From assembly GCA_015956445.1 (NCBI GenBank), contig WIUZ02000006.1, positions 2,351,001 to 2,415,000 of the forward strand: a stretch of 64,000 nucleotides of DNA. Reading direction: 5' to 3'. The notes under the pieces were generated by a model that was given only the letters and a program-made list of their open reading frames with translations, had not been told where the DNA came from and made no database searches. The stretch's first letter is position 1. Every line of letters starts with the position of its first letter. This document shows, piece after piece, positions 26,342 through 37,800 of this stretch. The stretch is from Thelephora terrestris (lineage: Eukaryota; Basidiomycota; Agaricomycetes; Thelephorales; Thelephoraceae). Position numbers and translations under genes: made by a program.

Positions 26342-26665
26342 AAAACCATAAGTTTCTAAGAGTGACCTACGTACATCGCGTATTCTACCAATTAAGAATA
26401 TTGCGGATTGGGGAGAGTGGAGACAACACTACACCCTGATTTCTGTTTTAGGCTGAAGTCCGAGAATGCTAATAAAATAAAAAGGAAGGGGGGGAATGGG
26501 AAGGGGAGGGGGGAGTAGGAACTATCGACAATGAATGGGAAGGTGGAGGTAGCATTCAAAGGGTGCGGTTCCAACCGCTGGGGGGGAGGAAAGGGAAGTG
26601 AAAAGAATCGAACGTCCGACACGTGGGATTGACGTTGCCACACACCGCTAAGTCCGTACAATGGG
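26321..26665 (-). mobile_element. Possible tRNA-headed SINE-like element
   Basis: On the minus strand, 26665-26600 contains ttagcggtgtgtgg and, 25 nt later, acgttcgattc. These resemble the A and B boxes of tRNA genes at about the right spacing. About 280 bp further on in the same orientation the poly(A) tract occurs. The stems do not fold as a functional tRNA, and I found no flanking target duplication, so this is a weak call. Confidence 0.25.
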
Positions 26666-27675
26666 AAAAGCTCTCGCGCGAGAAGTCGAGACCGATGACC
26701 GAACACAGGTCGGTTGCCTCCCATTTAATGTCCGTGGGAATCCGGGTGACGGCGGAAACCGGGAAGGATAGGGGAAAGTCGGGAAGAGGGAAGGGACCCC
26801 GCAATGAGTCATACGCGAGAGCTGACAAGGGGGGAAAGGCCCGCCCGCCTTTCGGCCGCAGCAGAGCGATGGAAAGCGTACCTGCCCGAAGGCCAACGAC
26901 AATCCCAATCCCCCCCCTAGCTCCCTAGCTCTACCCGTAGTACTGGAGGTCAAGGCAATCCAGGTGGCTTCTGGTTCCCCCCGGGGGGCAGACCGAGTTG
27001 CACCTCCAGCTAGCAAGGAATCCCTGCCAAAGGGTGCCCTGCCTACGAGAACGGACACCCCGTCAACTACTCCGGTCAGACTCCCTTTCGGGAGTACCGG
27101 TGACAGGCCCCGGCCACTTTACCAGGGTTTGAGGATGAAGGGGTTCGTGGTGCCGATTGATGAATAGAGGGTGTATCGACTGCAAAAGCAGAGTCGGGAG
27201 GCTGACCGCCAGGCCTCAATTTATTTAGAGAGCTCTGCCCGTTCACAAAGAGCTGTGAACCTCGGACTTGCCTCATGAACCGCTCGAGCGACGCCCGGCC
27301 TCGAAGACCGGGGGTCAGAGTCGTGGGAAAACCACCAGATGGTGGAGGTAACAGAACAAAGCGCGATGGGATCGTTGATCATCGACCGTCGACACGCTAC
27401 TCTCTCCATAAGGTTCTGCGAAAAATGCTTGGCTTATCAACTGGCGCACTATTGACGTGTTCGATGACCCCTGTTAACAAACGGGTGAGGTTGGAACCTA
27501 TCTCGTGATTTTGTCAGACTTTACGAAGGGGCACAAGAAGTGGACGGAAGAACTTTATGTTCCTGGCGAGTGACTAGGCTCGACGCAAGCCCGGCCCGGC
27601 GGAGCCGGAGCCCTCACGCGGGACTCTGATGAAGATCGGATCGGCCGCAGGCCGAAGCTCGCCGAGGGAAGTGGG

Positions 27676-27709
27676 TTTGGTACAAACCTACCTTTGGTAC
27701 GAACCTACC
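27676..27709. repeat. 17-bp tandem duplication
   Basis: tttggtacaaacctacc followed immediately by tttggtacgaacctacc, one mismatch. Confidence 0.8.
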
Positions 27710-28400
27710 TGGCGACCGAGAGACTTCAATCGAGCCTGGATAGCATCTCTCAAGGTCTCAGGTCGATGAGGGAGGATGACCACAAGGTGCGCATCCTTTA
27801 CTGCCCGTGGTGTTTGCTTGCATCGAGAAACCGCTCAGCTTCGCAGATGGGGGCCCTTGCCATCGTCATTGTTGGATTTCAGCCACTTCTCGGTTCCGGG
27901 TTCCAGGAACAGACCATCAAAGTAAGCAACATGGAGCTTACGGATGGACGTTACCACCTGCAACCATTGCGTAGGATGGCGTCCAAAGTGTTCTGGTCTT
28001 ATAGGTGTGCCACGTGGCACAAAAGCCGGTGTGTGAATTGGCGAGCGGCTAAGTCAGACCTTCGCTCTCAGCCACACTCCAATGTCTACAAAACTCTATT
28101 CCTACTGGTTGCTGCGGAGAGATGGCGATTCTTATACCTCGAAAGGCCGATATTCCCATTCGTTTTTCCCCTACGCAAGCGTTGAAGCCCTTGTGCAAGT
28201 CGCACGTAGCCACATCCCACCAGAGGATGCGCAACTTGGCGGTCTCAGCATCGAAGTACATGGGGTGAGACGCAACTCAAACCCCCACTTCAGCCACCTT
28301 AGCGGTCATATAGCTCGATGGAGCTCTCTCCCCTCGGGAGTTTCGTGCAAAGTTGGCGAAGGTCATCACTCCTGAAAACAGGTTTTACCCCCACGAGACC

Positions 28401-29916
28401 ATGGCAGAGATATCACACCCGGAGAATTTGATTGTGTTCTATACGTACGGTACGTAATTGCTACTTGTAACCCATCCCAGGGAGCTAACCTGAGTGTGGT
28501 TACAGCCCCCATCAACATTTGTTTCGCGATATTCCAGAAAAAGGCCACCTCCTATACTTACTTCACCCACGACTCGCTCACCGGGTTACACACACAGAAT
28601 GTCGCCGTGATAGAAGCGGCCGTTCGGGTCCGCCTTAGAGCCCTCTTACAGGATGGGGATTTGACTGGGGCATTTGAGGTTGCCGTGTGGGATCTGCGAT
28701 ACAATTTGACTCACTCTTCACGTGTAATTGACATCTCGAAGCCCCACGTTTCCATTCTCCCAGACACAAAGAAGCCTGAATCAGCAAACACTCTCCGCCA
28801 ACTCCTCAAAGAAACAGAACAAACCTTCAACGATGCATATTTCCGGACCCAATGCGATCGGCTGATCTGGAGCGATGAGTTGACCCGAATATCCAATACC
28901 CAATCTTTGATTGTCATTGCTTGTATGTATCCCCTCTGTCATTTTTTCCGCAAAAACAACCCGTTGACTTAATTGCAGCCGAGCGGCACGAAGTCTGCTT
29001 CGATTTTGGGGTGTTTCGAAGGACATCCACATCCTTCCAGTACATCGAACATGGCTATTATAAAGGCAGATCTTGTGATACAGTGCAGACAATAGAAAAT
29101 GCTGCCCGTGAGTGTATCGGTTTGCGTTACGAAGCTTCGGATATTGGGGACATCTGTGTATACGAGGTAAAGGTTTCCAGTGTCTTTGTATCCACGGTGC
29201 TGACGCCGTACAGCCACAGATATCGTACGCAGAAGCCTACAATGCCCCCTTGGGAAACCTGGGGAACCTCAGTCCCGACAGTGACAAGTTGAGGACTTCG
29301 GCCCTTCAGCTCCTCGCTACGCGCAGGCTCTGGGAGATTGACAGCAAGGTTCTGATTGTGGTATTCGGTGGGTGCAATTGTACCAACTCTCTCAGCAGGT
29401 GGTGACACTATCCCAGACGCTAAGATCCGGTTCACGTATGCTCTCTTCAACCGCACCCTCACGTCCCTCGACTACGTCTCTCAGAGTTTTGTCAAATTGT
29501 CATCCGGGAGGACCGTCAAATCCATCTTGACTGCCGCACGTGGTATGATGAACACAATTTCGGAGGATCACGCTCCCAAATCCTTTGAAGTTCGTGTCTA
29601 CAGGGTATGATAACTTGCCTCCTTGCTCCCACCGTTTCTGATGCATTACAGACGATGGAGGGGTTCGAGGAAGCCATGAAGAACACCTTTTATGGGATCT
29701 TGAAATTAGATGAAGATCACGAAAGAAACCACAAGTGGGACCCAGCGAGGCACCCTTTCCTTCCTCCTGAGTCACCGCTGTTGGATTTGGACCCTACCCA
29801 GAATCTGCTTGTCATCTTCTGTGAGCTGTGTCTGCACTTAAAAGTTCTAATATGTCTTTCGCTTACACATGGCAGTTCCACCACTTCCAGCCAATATAGC
29901 TGAAAATGTGGGTTGA
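28401..29916 (+). CDS. Unrecognised protein with three tandem repeats
   Basis: ATG 28401 starts MAEISHPENLIVFYTY. Six GT-AG introns of about 45-60 nt join a continuous frame to TGA 29914-29916 (...PPLPANIAENVG). Three related units of about 110-140 residues are visible. Each starts with a hydrophobic strand and an (F/Y)xxFxR-x-TS motif: INICFAIFQKKATSYTYF, EVCFDFGVFRRTSTSFQYIE and KIRFTYALFNRTLTSLDYV. Each continues with an Ala-rich helix (VIEAAVRVRL, TIENAARECI, ILTAARGMM) and a strand FEV-VY or similar. Each unit ends with LIVxx (NLIVFY leader, SLIVIA, VLIVVF, LLVIF), and an intron falls directly after that motif every time. I do not know the family. It could be a lineage-specific intracellular repeat protein; no signal peptide or membrane helix is seen. 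It neighbours NLR remnants. Confidence 0.7.
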
Positions 29917-30242
29917 TGGCTGGTCGGATCAAGGCTTGTCCTTATCGAGGGGAACATTTCAGGATAGACGAACTTCGTGTGTAGGTCTAGTTCATCGACT
30001 ATTGTTGTGAGCTGCTCTTGAGTCGTGCCATTATGCCGTTTGAAGTGTGCAAAAACTAAATTGTATTGTCCATCCAAATCGCCTGCATTATGTATGGGGT
30101 TAGACAAACTCGTTACATCAATGCTAGTACAAGCTAATTGAACGACGTGAAGTATTGTTGAAACTTGGAAGTAGATGAATACATCAGGATAGTCGGGAGT
30201 GAATGTTTTGAGCCTTTTCTCACTCTTTTCATAAGTGTTCAT
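29847..30242 (-). pseudogene. NLR-upstream-like segment (copy 1)
   Basis: A minus-strand open stretch reading GDLDGQYNLVFAHFKRHNG... VYPEMFPSIR. The DNA aligns with 39650-39960, which lies immediately upstream of the NLR pseudogene. Shared landmarks are the ccRtacata block, gayttggat and the TTC-RAR-CGG-CAY codons for HF(K/E)RH. Here it overlaps the 3' end of the three-repeat gene on the other strand. It may be a fragment of a separate gene or of an N-terminal exon of a lost NLR. Confidence 0.4.
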
Positions 30243-30411
30243 AAGAAAAGGTGAAAAGAAGGGAAGAGTACGTACTTCTAGAAGTTATGTCGTGAATCTA
30301 GAGAAGTTGATGAGCCAAAAATAGTAATAAAGTGTCAAATAAGCGATGAAAAGTACCGAAAAGTGCACGTCAAAAAACAGTTGGTAGGCATCTTGCTGAT
30401 GTACAATGTGA

Positions 30412-30514
30412 AGGAGAGGAGAAAGCTGCCTCTACCTCACTCAAAAAACTCTAGAATAACAACCTCTGGTAACTCACCATGCCCCAACCCCAGGCACCGC
30501 CCACTCCATGTCCT
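30412..30514 (-). pseudogene. Relic of an NLR 3' end
   Basis: The reading RTWSGRCLGLGHGELPEVV then ILEFFE-stop matches the C-termini of the two larger NLR loci, closest to the 34.9-kb copy (RTWSGQFLGLRHGAWPEVV). Similarity extends through the stop (30441-30443) into the 3' flank (gctgcctctacctcactc) and ceases abruptly upstream at ccatgtcctg/gatttcc. Only about 25 codons remain. Confidence 0.8.
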
Positions 30515-31981
30515 GGATTTCCGGTGGCTGTGGAGTCCTGTGGGAAACACTTTCTGCATCAGTAACACTGCACTCAACTTATTTTTGACGTGACTTTTCT
30601 CCCCTTTTCTCTCACTTATCTGCCGATCATTACCATATTGTCAGGGCCACTCTACCCCAACAACTACCAGTGCACTGAGCCGACTCCGCAGAGTACTCAC
30701 TAGTCCAACTAGCTTGTGAGAGAACGATCACGTCTCTATTCTTCCAGTAGGTTGTCCGAGGTCACTACAAGTCAGGTCGAAATCCTAAAGAGAAACCCAA
30801 CCTAAACCGTACGTTGTTCGGTTTAACACGCAAGGGTTTATCTCTACAGCAGGATTGATGACTCCACCAGGTGATCGACTGGACGGTCGAGGTGTTCTAA
30901 TATGAACGCTGGGGTTCTATAGTTACGAGGCGCAGTTGACGCCCAGAGCGGGAGGGAGAGCAGATGGGGATGTCTTGGATCAAACAAGAAACTCTGACTT
31001 GTCCTTAACTGCAACTGGGCTGAGAAGGGCAGAGGATTTCCTGAGGTAACAAAACTAAGGTACTACGATACAGCCACAGTTGCTACTTATACTAAAGGAG
31101 TGGCCATGACGTCAATACCCTAATATACCCTTATCAAGACAGAACAAAGGGAGATAAGGAGTGTGTGAACGCTAAGTAAGGGAAGCGAACAAATATGACG
31201 TGTGGGAGAATAAAGGACAAAGGGCCTTACTAGCGTGTGAAGGATTGCATAAGAGATAAGAAATGTCTGCATGAAACATAGGGGTAAAGATAACACTAGT
31301 CCTAACAGAAAGAGGGGCATGGGGTCATAAAAGTTCGTACCTGGGGATCACACCCAAGGGTCAGGTGAGAATCTTCTTGGATGCTTCCTTTGGAGAGGCC
31401 AAAGATAGAGACCATGCAGCATCCCTTGTTGTCTGTAGGCGGTAACAGCATCACGGACTAGTGGCAACCTCAACGTAGGTCCGAACATGAGGAGCGCAGG
31501 CCTAGACTCATGGGACTTGAGGGATTACAGCTTCGCCGGCGTTTCACACTAACGGCTACTTCCACATTCGCTTGGCTAACCAAAAGGAGTCTAAGGCACT
31601 CCTTCTGACTAACAGCAATTCCTTCCTCCGGTTAGGAGACTGTGATGTGACTGTCCATGTGTGTGATCAGGGTCCAGGGTTGATCGTAATCGTGATGTCA
31701 TAAAGGGGTCATCAGGGTCTTGAGACCTATTTTTAGTGCGCGCGCGTTCTAGGCATTCCGGAACGAAGTTCTTCCAAGGCCGTCCCGTGGGCCGAGGTGT
31801 CAGCTTGATGTAGTAAGCCGATGATGATGGTACAGGGGCGGAAGTTGATGTGACCCGGACCAAAGAGGTTCGTCGAGGTAGGTCACGTGAAGGATCACTG
31901 ATCTAGGCTATAAGAAGGACGTCTTCTTGGAGCCATCCTTGATCAGCAACACCAGCAACTTCCCCATCATCTTACCACAAC
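30515..31981. other. Intergenic region with repeat fragment and promoter
   Basis: Starts with a short dispersed repeat (30527-30556). The middle (30.64-31.6 kb) has no coding potential. The right end contains a TATA-like element for the next gene. Confidence 0.4.
31908..31914 (+). promoter_or_regulatory. TATA-like element of the coiled-coil gene
   Basis: ctataag, about 70 bp upstream of the ATG at 31982, with a CA/CT-rich leader in between (caacaccagcaacttcccca) as common in fungal promoters. Confidence 0.45.
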
Positions 31982-33721
31982 ATGTCCTTCCCCAACAACC
32001 ATACCTACAAAGTTGCCAATGGCATTTCCACCATCTCTCGTATCGACCGTCGTGCTGCTGCTTGCAAGACCTACGCCACGGCGGTGGGGACTCCCTATAC
32101 CACTGATGACCAGGTATGGGGGAGACCTAGAGCTTTGTGTGTTTGCACTAACGCCTTCCTCTAGGTAGAGGTTACGTTCTTTCGGCGTTGATGTCAAACT
32201 AACGGCTTCTAGATCTTGGAGGTCGTCATGGAAGTGGATGCCGAACGTCTCAGGGAGACGATCCCACATTTGATGGGGTTGACCTGGGACGATGAGCTCT
32301 GGGTCCATACGATAATTGCAGAGAAGGTGGCCTTCCAGATGAGGGGTCGGTTTGGGGAGCTGGAGCATCCAATCAAGAAGGAGCTCTGGTACACCTTGCA
32401 GAGGGGGATCTATGATCAGGACCTGTTGGAGCACGGAGCGACTGTTCCTCGGGCCGTCCGCCACGCCACCGCTTCCACTAGTCTCTTGTGGTCGCTCGTT
32501 CGGGAGGGGGAGAGCCGGGTAGATTCTCCGTTTGAATATTCAAGTATGACTCTCGACTAATCAAACTGCCTAGGTTGAACGTTTGGAGCGCGAGGTGAAG
32601 GAGGCAAAAGCAGACGTCCTTCGTCTGTCAGCGGAGGGTCTTCAGATGAAGGAGACCCTGGCTGCCTTTCAGCAAGGGACAAACGAGGCATTGGAGGCAA
32701 TGGTCGCCAACCATCAAGAGTTGATCGCCGGGTTGAAGGTTAGGGATAACAACATCAAGGGTGCGCTGGCCAGGAGGGATGAAAAGGTAGCTTTCCTCAT
32801 CTCGAAGACGAAATGAGGGAGGCTGACACTTCTTCTAGACGGAAGAACTCGAAAATGTGGTGGCCGTGTTGACGGCGCAGGTCGAGTCCTTACAGGACAA
32901 AACCTGCAACTGCAAAGAGGGTCCCAAATTGGTTGGTCAGGGGACAGCCGACGTTCCGTTCGAGTTGGAGTACGCCGACGAGGTGGTACTCCCATCGCCT
33001 AACCCGACATCCTATGCAATGCCTCCGATTGAGAACGCGGTTCCTGTTCCGACTCCGGCTCTGGCTTCCACTCTGGCCGCATCCGATAAGGAGAACTGTG
33101 GGCGCTGCGCCTTGCAGCCGATCCATCAGTTGGTGAAGATCGAGGATGAGGTCATGGAGGTTGATCGGGCCGAAGATGCTCTGAGGGTTGCCGAGGTACG
33201 TCCGGTGACTAAGGGGCAACGCTGCAAACGCTCTCGACGCCGTCCTGCCCATCGTATGACCGCATCGGCTAATCTGTACCCTCGACCAGTTGAGTCGGAT
33301 GGTGACCAGTCTGGTCGAGGTGAGGAGCAAGGATTCCGATATCGGGTCCACCGTCCTTACTGACAGGTCGAGTCAGAGATCCAACTCCGACACCAGCTTT
33401 GCCTCGCAAGACAGGATCCCACCCAGGGGTCCGACGAGGGAGACGGAGGGTCACTTGCCGACTACGTCGATAGTGTTGCCGAGCAGTCACCCGGTGATGG
33501 AGATGTGGGACCAGGTGTTCTGCAGTTCGGTGACATCTGGGAGGCTGATCGGACCGCTCGAAGGCATCTCTTCTTATCGGCTTGAACTAGTCATTCAGCT
33601 GAGTGCCGAAGACGGTGACGCCATGTTCGGGGAGGTCCTTGCAAGGAGGGGCCAGCACTACGATCTCCGGGATGGACAGTTGATGACTTTTAGGTCTGCC
33701 ATAGATAGAGTCGATTTCTGA
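31982..33721 (+). CDS. Unrecognised coiled-coil protein
   Basis: Five exons read from clear GT-AG sites. Exon 1 MSFPNNHTYKVANGISTISR...TTDDQ joins to ILEVVMEVDAERLRETIPHL, a compact helical domain with WDDELWVHTIIAEKVAFQMR and LWYTLQRGIYDQ. Two exons of long heptad coiled coil follow (VERLEREVKEAKADVLRLS; TEELENVVAVLTAQVESLQD). A linker contains CNCKEG and the 92-nt intron starting at GTACGT after VAE. It joins LSRMVTSLVEVRSKDSD and a final domain ending GQHYDLRDGQLMTFRSAIDR. Without that last intron the frame ends at 33361. No catalytic motif, zinc finger or signal peptide was recognised. It sits in a repeat-rich region, so a mobile-element origin is conceivable, but the multi-exon structure and TATA box suggest a host gene. 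Confidence 0.65.
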
Positions 33722-34898
33722 TGGGACGATGATAGCACTTTGTATAGCCATGTTGATTTGCTGGGAATAGTACGCGCGTGTGTGTGTTTCGAATGATTGG
33801 TGCGAAGGATAAGGAGTGTGAAGCATTCAAACATAAGAAATGGTAAGAAGAGTTCTAAGAAAGTGCGTGTTATAAAAGTTTAAAAATACCATGTTCCTGA
33901 CACATATTTGGAAGCCCAACTTTTTTTTATTCCCTACATAGCTTCTATAAGTTAGCACTTTTTACTTTTTTCAACTCTGATGTGGTCGTTGATAAAAATG
34001 GTGCACCAAACCACGCACTCGACGCAAAGGTTGAATATTTTGTGTGGGGAAGGGCTGAGAAGCTAACAATAAGGTTAGCCGGTTGCAGTGAATATGTGGC
34101 CTACCCCCCATGGTTTCAACTGCTCAATCAGCTCTGACGAGAACGCGACGGAGAAGTACGTTTTGTTTGTTACCTCCGCCATGGGTTAGGCTGAATTCTC
34201 GTAGAACACCAGAACCTTGTGGAAGGTTACTTCTGCCACTAAGGCCCAAGGGATGGACCACTCACGGTGATGGAGTCCGCGGTCTTGGCCCTGGGTGACA
34301 GCCCCCACTGGCACAGGCTTGAAGATAACCACTTGTATAACAGGCCACATCAGCAAAACAATCCATGAAACTTTGGCTCTTTTGGCACTTTAAAGATCTT
34401 TAAAGTGCCAAAAGAGCCAAAGTTTCATGGATTGTTTTGCTGATGCAGATAAGAATCTTAACCCCAAGTCGGAAACCCTTGTAGTGGGGAGATTTGCGGA
34501 GCCTGGGTCTGGAGACAACCGAGACGTCGACGGGCCTAGGACAGGATACAAGCTTGGGGAACTGAAACGGGAGGCACTGGGCATTGACAAGGTGCCTGCA
34601 GAGCTCAAACCGATCACTTAAGAAGCATAAAAAATCCGCTGTTTGAGGTGTGATGGGCATAAGTAATTGATGGATTCAGAACCGTTGTGAGATCTAGGCA
34701 CCTCAATGATGAACCACCTTCAATTCAGGATGTATTTGTAGGCATGTATGTACAGCAACTGAAAAGAGACAACTGAACTAAGAACATTAGAAATTGAGAA
34801 GAATTACATGTCACCGAAAGCTTGGATGAGGTGAGTTGTCATGGAAACCTGGAAATAGATGCATGTAGCGTGAAGGGGAGGAGAGAGCTGCCTCTACC
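33722..34898. other. Intergenic region with dispersed repeat and palindrome
   Basis: 33982-34042 matches dispersed repeat copy A at 25.8-26.0 kb (gtgcaccaaaccacg, actcgacgcaaaggttgaat). A perfect palindrome follows at 34348-34445. Flanking short open frames are not recognisable. Confidence 0.5.
34348..34445. repeat. Perfect 49-bp-arm palindrome, no spacer
   Basis: Left arm 34348-34396 and right arm 34397-34445 are exact reverse complements, checked base by base, with centre aaga/tctt and no loop. The match stops at 34347/34446. Outside the arms the two sides are unrelated. Confidence 0.95.
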
Positions 34899-37800
34899 TC
34901 ACTCGAAAAATTCTAGGATGACAACCTCTGGCCAAGCCCCATGCCTCAACCCAAGGAATTGCCCACTCCATGTCCTGCGGACATTGTCCCTCCAACAATG
35001 CAGCAACCACAGAAGTCGCTTTTGGGTGGGACTCAATACCCATCCATCACGAGTGATCTCATAACCGCAGCGCGACCACCAGGGGAATAGTTGCGGTGGA
35101 GGTGTGTTGAACTCTAGGGACTCCAGCTCTGCGATGCCGGATTTGCTGTCCTCACTTATTTTCCATCCTTCCTCGGGTCCGCCCCAACCCATGTGCCAGA
35201 GCTCATGCTCATACAAAGCGACTCATCCTGCTATGGAAGTAGGCTGGATACCCGCAAGCCACAAGCCACCCCCCAGTAGACACGTCATAAATTTGAATGT
35301 GGGATGAACCCTCTCGACTGGCAACACGTCTGAGATTGGGGGATATTGATGTTAACTGCACTGCAGACGCATTGAATGAACAATCAAGTGTCATTATTTG
35401 AACGCTATCGTCCATGCTTGCCCTGGCGTCAAGGCAGTTCTCTGCAGGTAGGGCCCAAGTAATAACCTTCCCCCCACCAGCGATGGTGACAGCGCTCCCT
35501 GTCATATGCAGGCACGTAACCGCTGCGTCCACATTGATGGTCAACCGCAGACAACCGGACCGGAGATCAATGATTTTAACTTCCTTCCAGCGTGCGAACA
35601 CCACAACGGCCTCATCTGGGGAAAACTCCAGAACAAAGGGCCCCCCTTCATCAAAAGATTGATAATATAGGGGGAAAGAATTTGCTCTCTCGTGTGCCAT
35701 AGATAAAGTTTTGAGAAGCCAATCATGATGATTGATTCTCCATTTGGGGAGATAAACGTAGGCCTAGAAAAAGTGAGCTCAACTCTCTGGTGGAGTGCAT
35801 AGCCGGCGAGGGACCTCTTCCAAACATAAACTTCTCCATTGTCCGTCATGTGTGAAAAAAAGTGACCATTGGAGGAGAACCGCATCCAGTTCTCTTCACT
35901 GGGCACCGAGAGTGGGATAGGCCCGGATTTCAGAAGGAATCTGGAATTCTGGGTGTCCCAAATGAAGATTGTATCTTTGAAGGTGAAAGCAAGTTGGGAG
36001 GAAGTGGGAAGGAAGAGGATTTTTCCCCGGCTTGTCTCAGCGACCTCATCTGGTGTAGGTAATGGTCCAATCATTGCTGGTGTGTCTACAGAGGTAAAGG
36101 CGGCTTCCCACATGGTGATGACCCCTGCTTTCATGGTGAGAAAACGAAGGCAATCACCATGGGTCCAAATCGGGGGTATGAATTCTTCAGGAGCACGATA
36201 AGAATGTGGATGCTTCCCAGAGAGGAGATTGCAGGTGGCAATGAAGATGGGGCCACTGCGTGAAGGACCCGAGATTGCAAGCACATTTCCATCCCCTGAA
36301 TACACGACTGAGAGGGAGGCGTCCGGTGTCCCGTCACCCCATTTTTGAGTAAAGAAGACAGTACCAAGTGGACCGCCTGTCTGGAGGTTCCAGCCGGTAA
36401 GTTTCTCTTGATCAATCTGGGTTAAAGTGTGTCTGTTTGGGGAGAAACTGAGCCATAGGGGTATTTTGCCTTGGGGAGACTCAAAGATGTTAAGTCGCCC
36501 AAGGGTTGCTGCGTCAAAGATTGTTATCGTTGAAAGTCTACCAATAGCAATGAACCTGCTGCATGCTGACCACGTCACAACATGGGCGAAAGTGTCTTCA
36601 TGATATAGGGCAAGCACCAGATCCCATGAGTCTCGTAACCCCCACAAAACCTTTGCCAAGGGACAGGAATATTGCTCGTATAGCTTGCGTACAGCTGATG
36701 TCCGGGGAGATAGGGGAAGTGCTGAGGTGTAGATGTGTGGTGCGGATGTGCTGATGACATCAAAGAATTCAACAACAAAACGAAGGCAATCCTTGGTGAG
36801 ATCAACAGTACAGGTCACCTAGATTTGGCTCGAAAAACACTTGGAAAACAACAAACAATGAAATAAATGTACATCCACCCATTTTTCTGCCCTTTCCAAT
36901 GCGCTCACTGCTTCCCTTGTAGCACCCAGAACACTGAGTACTTCCAGCCAGAATAGAAACTTTTCCTCCAGGAACTGATGTAGGACCAGTGTGATTTTAA
37001 CCTTCTCCATTGATCCTGAGTTGAGGTGCTTGTGCCAAGATTTACAGGCATATTCCAGGGCTTTATTGATGTGCTCTTCAGTCCTTTCCTTCAGATCCCC
37101 AACCTCTGTATTGATGACCCCATCTGGGAGCTCGCATATGTTCCACTTTAAACTTCCATTCATCAACTTGAGACAGGCCACCAAAACTGCCGTGTGTTGA
37201 ACGGGAGGTTGGAGGCAAAATCTCGAGTTTGTGCACCGGGCTGAATCAACAATGAAGTCGGGAAACAACTTGTGGAAAGGTCGAACAGGGTGATCGACAT
37301 CCTCCGAGAGGATGAGGAGCGAGCGCACCGACAATAGGAGGGGAAGTACATCTCCAAGGTCAAAGCCCAGGAGGGTGGCGATGGTGGATGGGGAGAGAGG
37401 ATTTACGGTAAGGATCACGGCACCGAGAACCAAGCGGACCTTGGCATCATCCTTCGGGTCGTTGTCGCCAAAGGCATCGTGAAGAATTGACGTGTAGAGC
37501 GAATCAAGTGTCGTGTTCTCCCTGAGTCTGGCCCTCCCCTCAGATCCACTGTCTCGCGATTGGATGAGCCGATCCAGCTGTTTCTGTGGGTTCTTGTTCT
37601 TTGTATCGACGAACCTGACTGTAGCCATGGCATAAACAAATAGTCCTGCCGCACGTTTGCAAAGTAGGTCCAGCTGTTCTCTAGTTGGCCAGCCGTCCAT
37701 TTGGTGATGACAGCTCTGAACCTTTGAGCAGTTGTGTTCGTAGAATAGCCGTATGTCGCGGCTGACTTCACCCAGCTCGACGTCGTGAAGTACAAACACG

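Larger units (their letters stand above)
21452..28400. other. Long gene-free, repeat-bearing region
   Basis: Roughly 7 kb in which I recognise no gene on either strand. Open frames are short and overlapping, including one of 163 codons at 27694-28185 with no family resemblance. Specific contents are listed separately: a degenerate motif array near 23.4 kb, sequence shared with 30.5 and 34.0 kb, a T21 tract with an adjacent possible SINE-like head, and a small tandem duplication. Purine-rich runs (26480-26520) and GC-rich hairpin-forming stretches (27590-27660) are also present. The character is that of decayed mobile DNA. Confidence 0.5.

Noticed and set aside
26600-26665. Possible tRNA gene on the minus strand
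   Set aside because: A-box and B-box resemblance only; the acceptor and T stems do not pair, so at most a tRNA-derived relic.
27626-27632. ctgatga within hairpin-rich DNA, reminiscent of a hammerhead ribozyme core
   Set aside because: No GAAA follows the putative stem II and no matching cleavage-site stem was found; the GC-rich hairpins nearby do not fit the hammerhead layout.
27694-28185. 163-codon open frame
   Set aside because: No family resemblance, and the opposite strand is also open over much of it; probably chance in GC-rich DNA.
30640-31620. Solo LTR beginning tgtcaggg
   Set aside because: Only a suggestive 5' start; no second copy, no clear end and no target-site duplication in the window.
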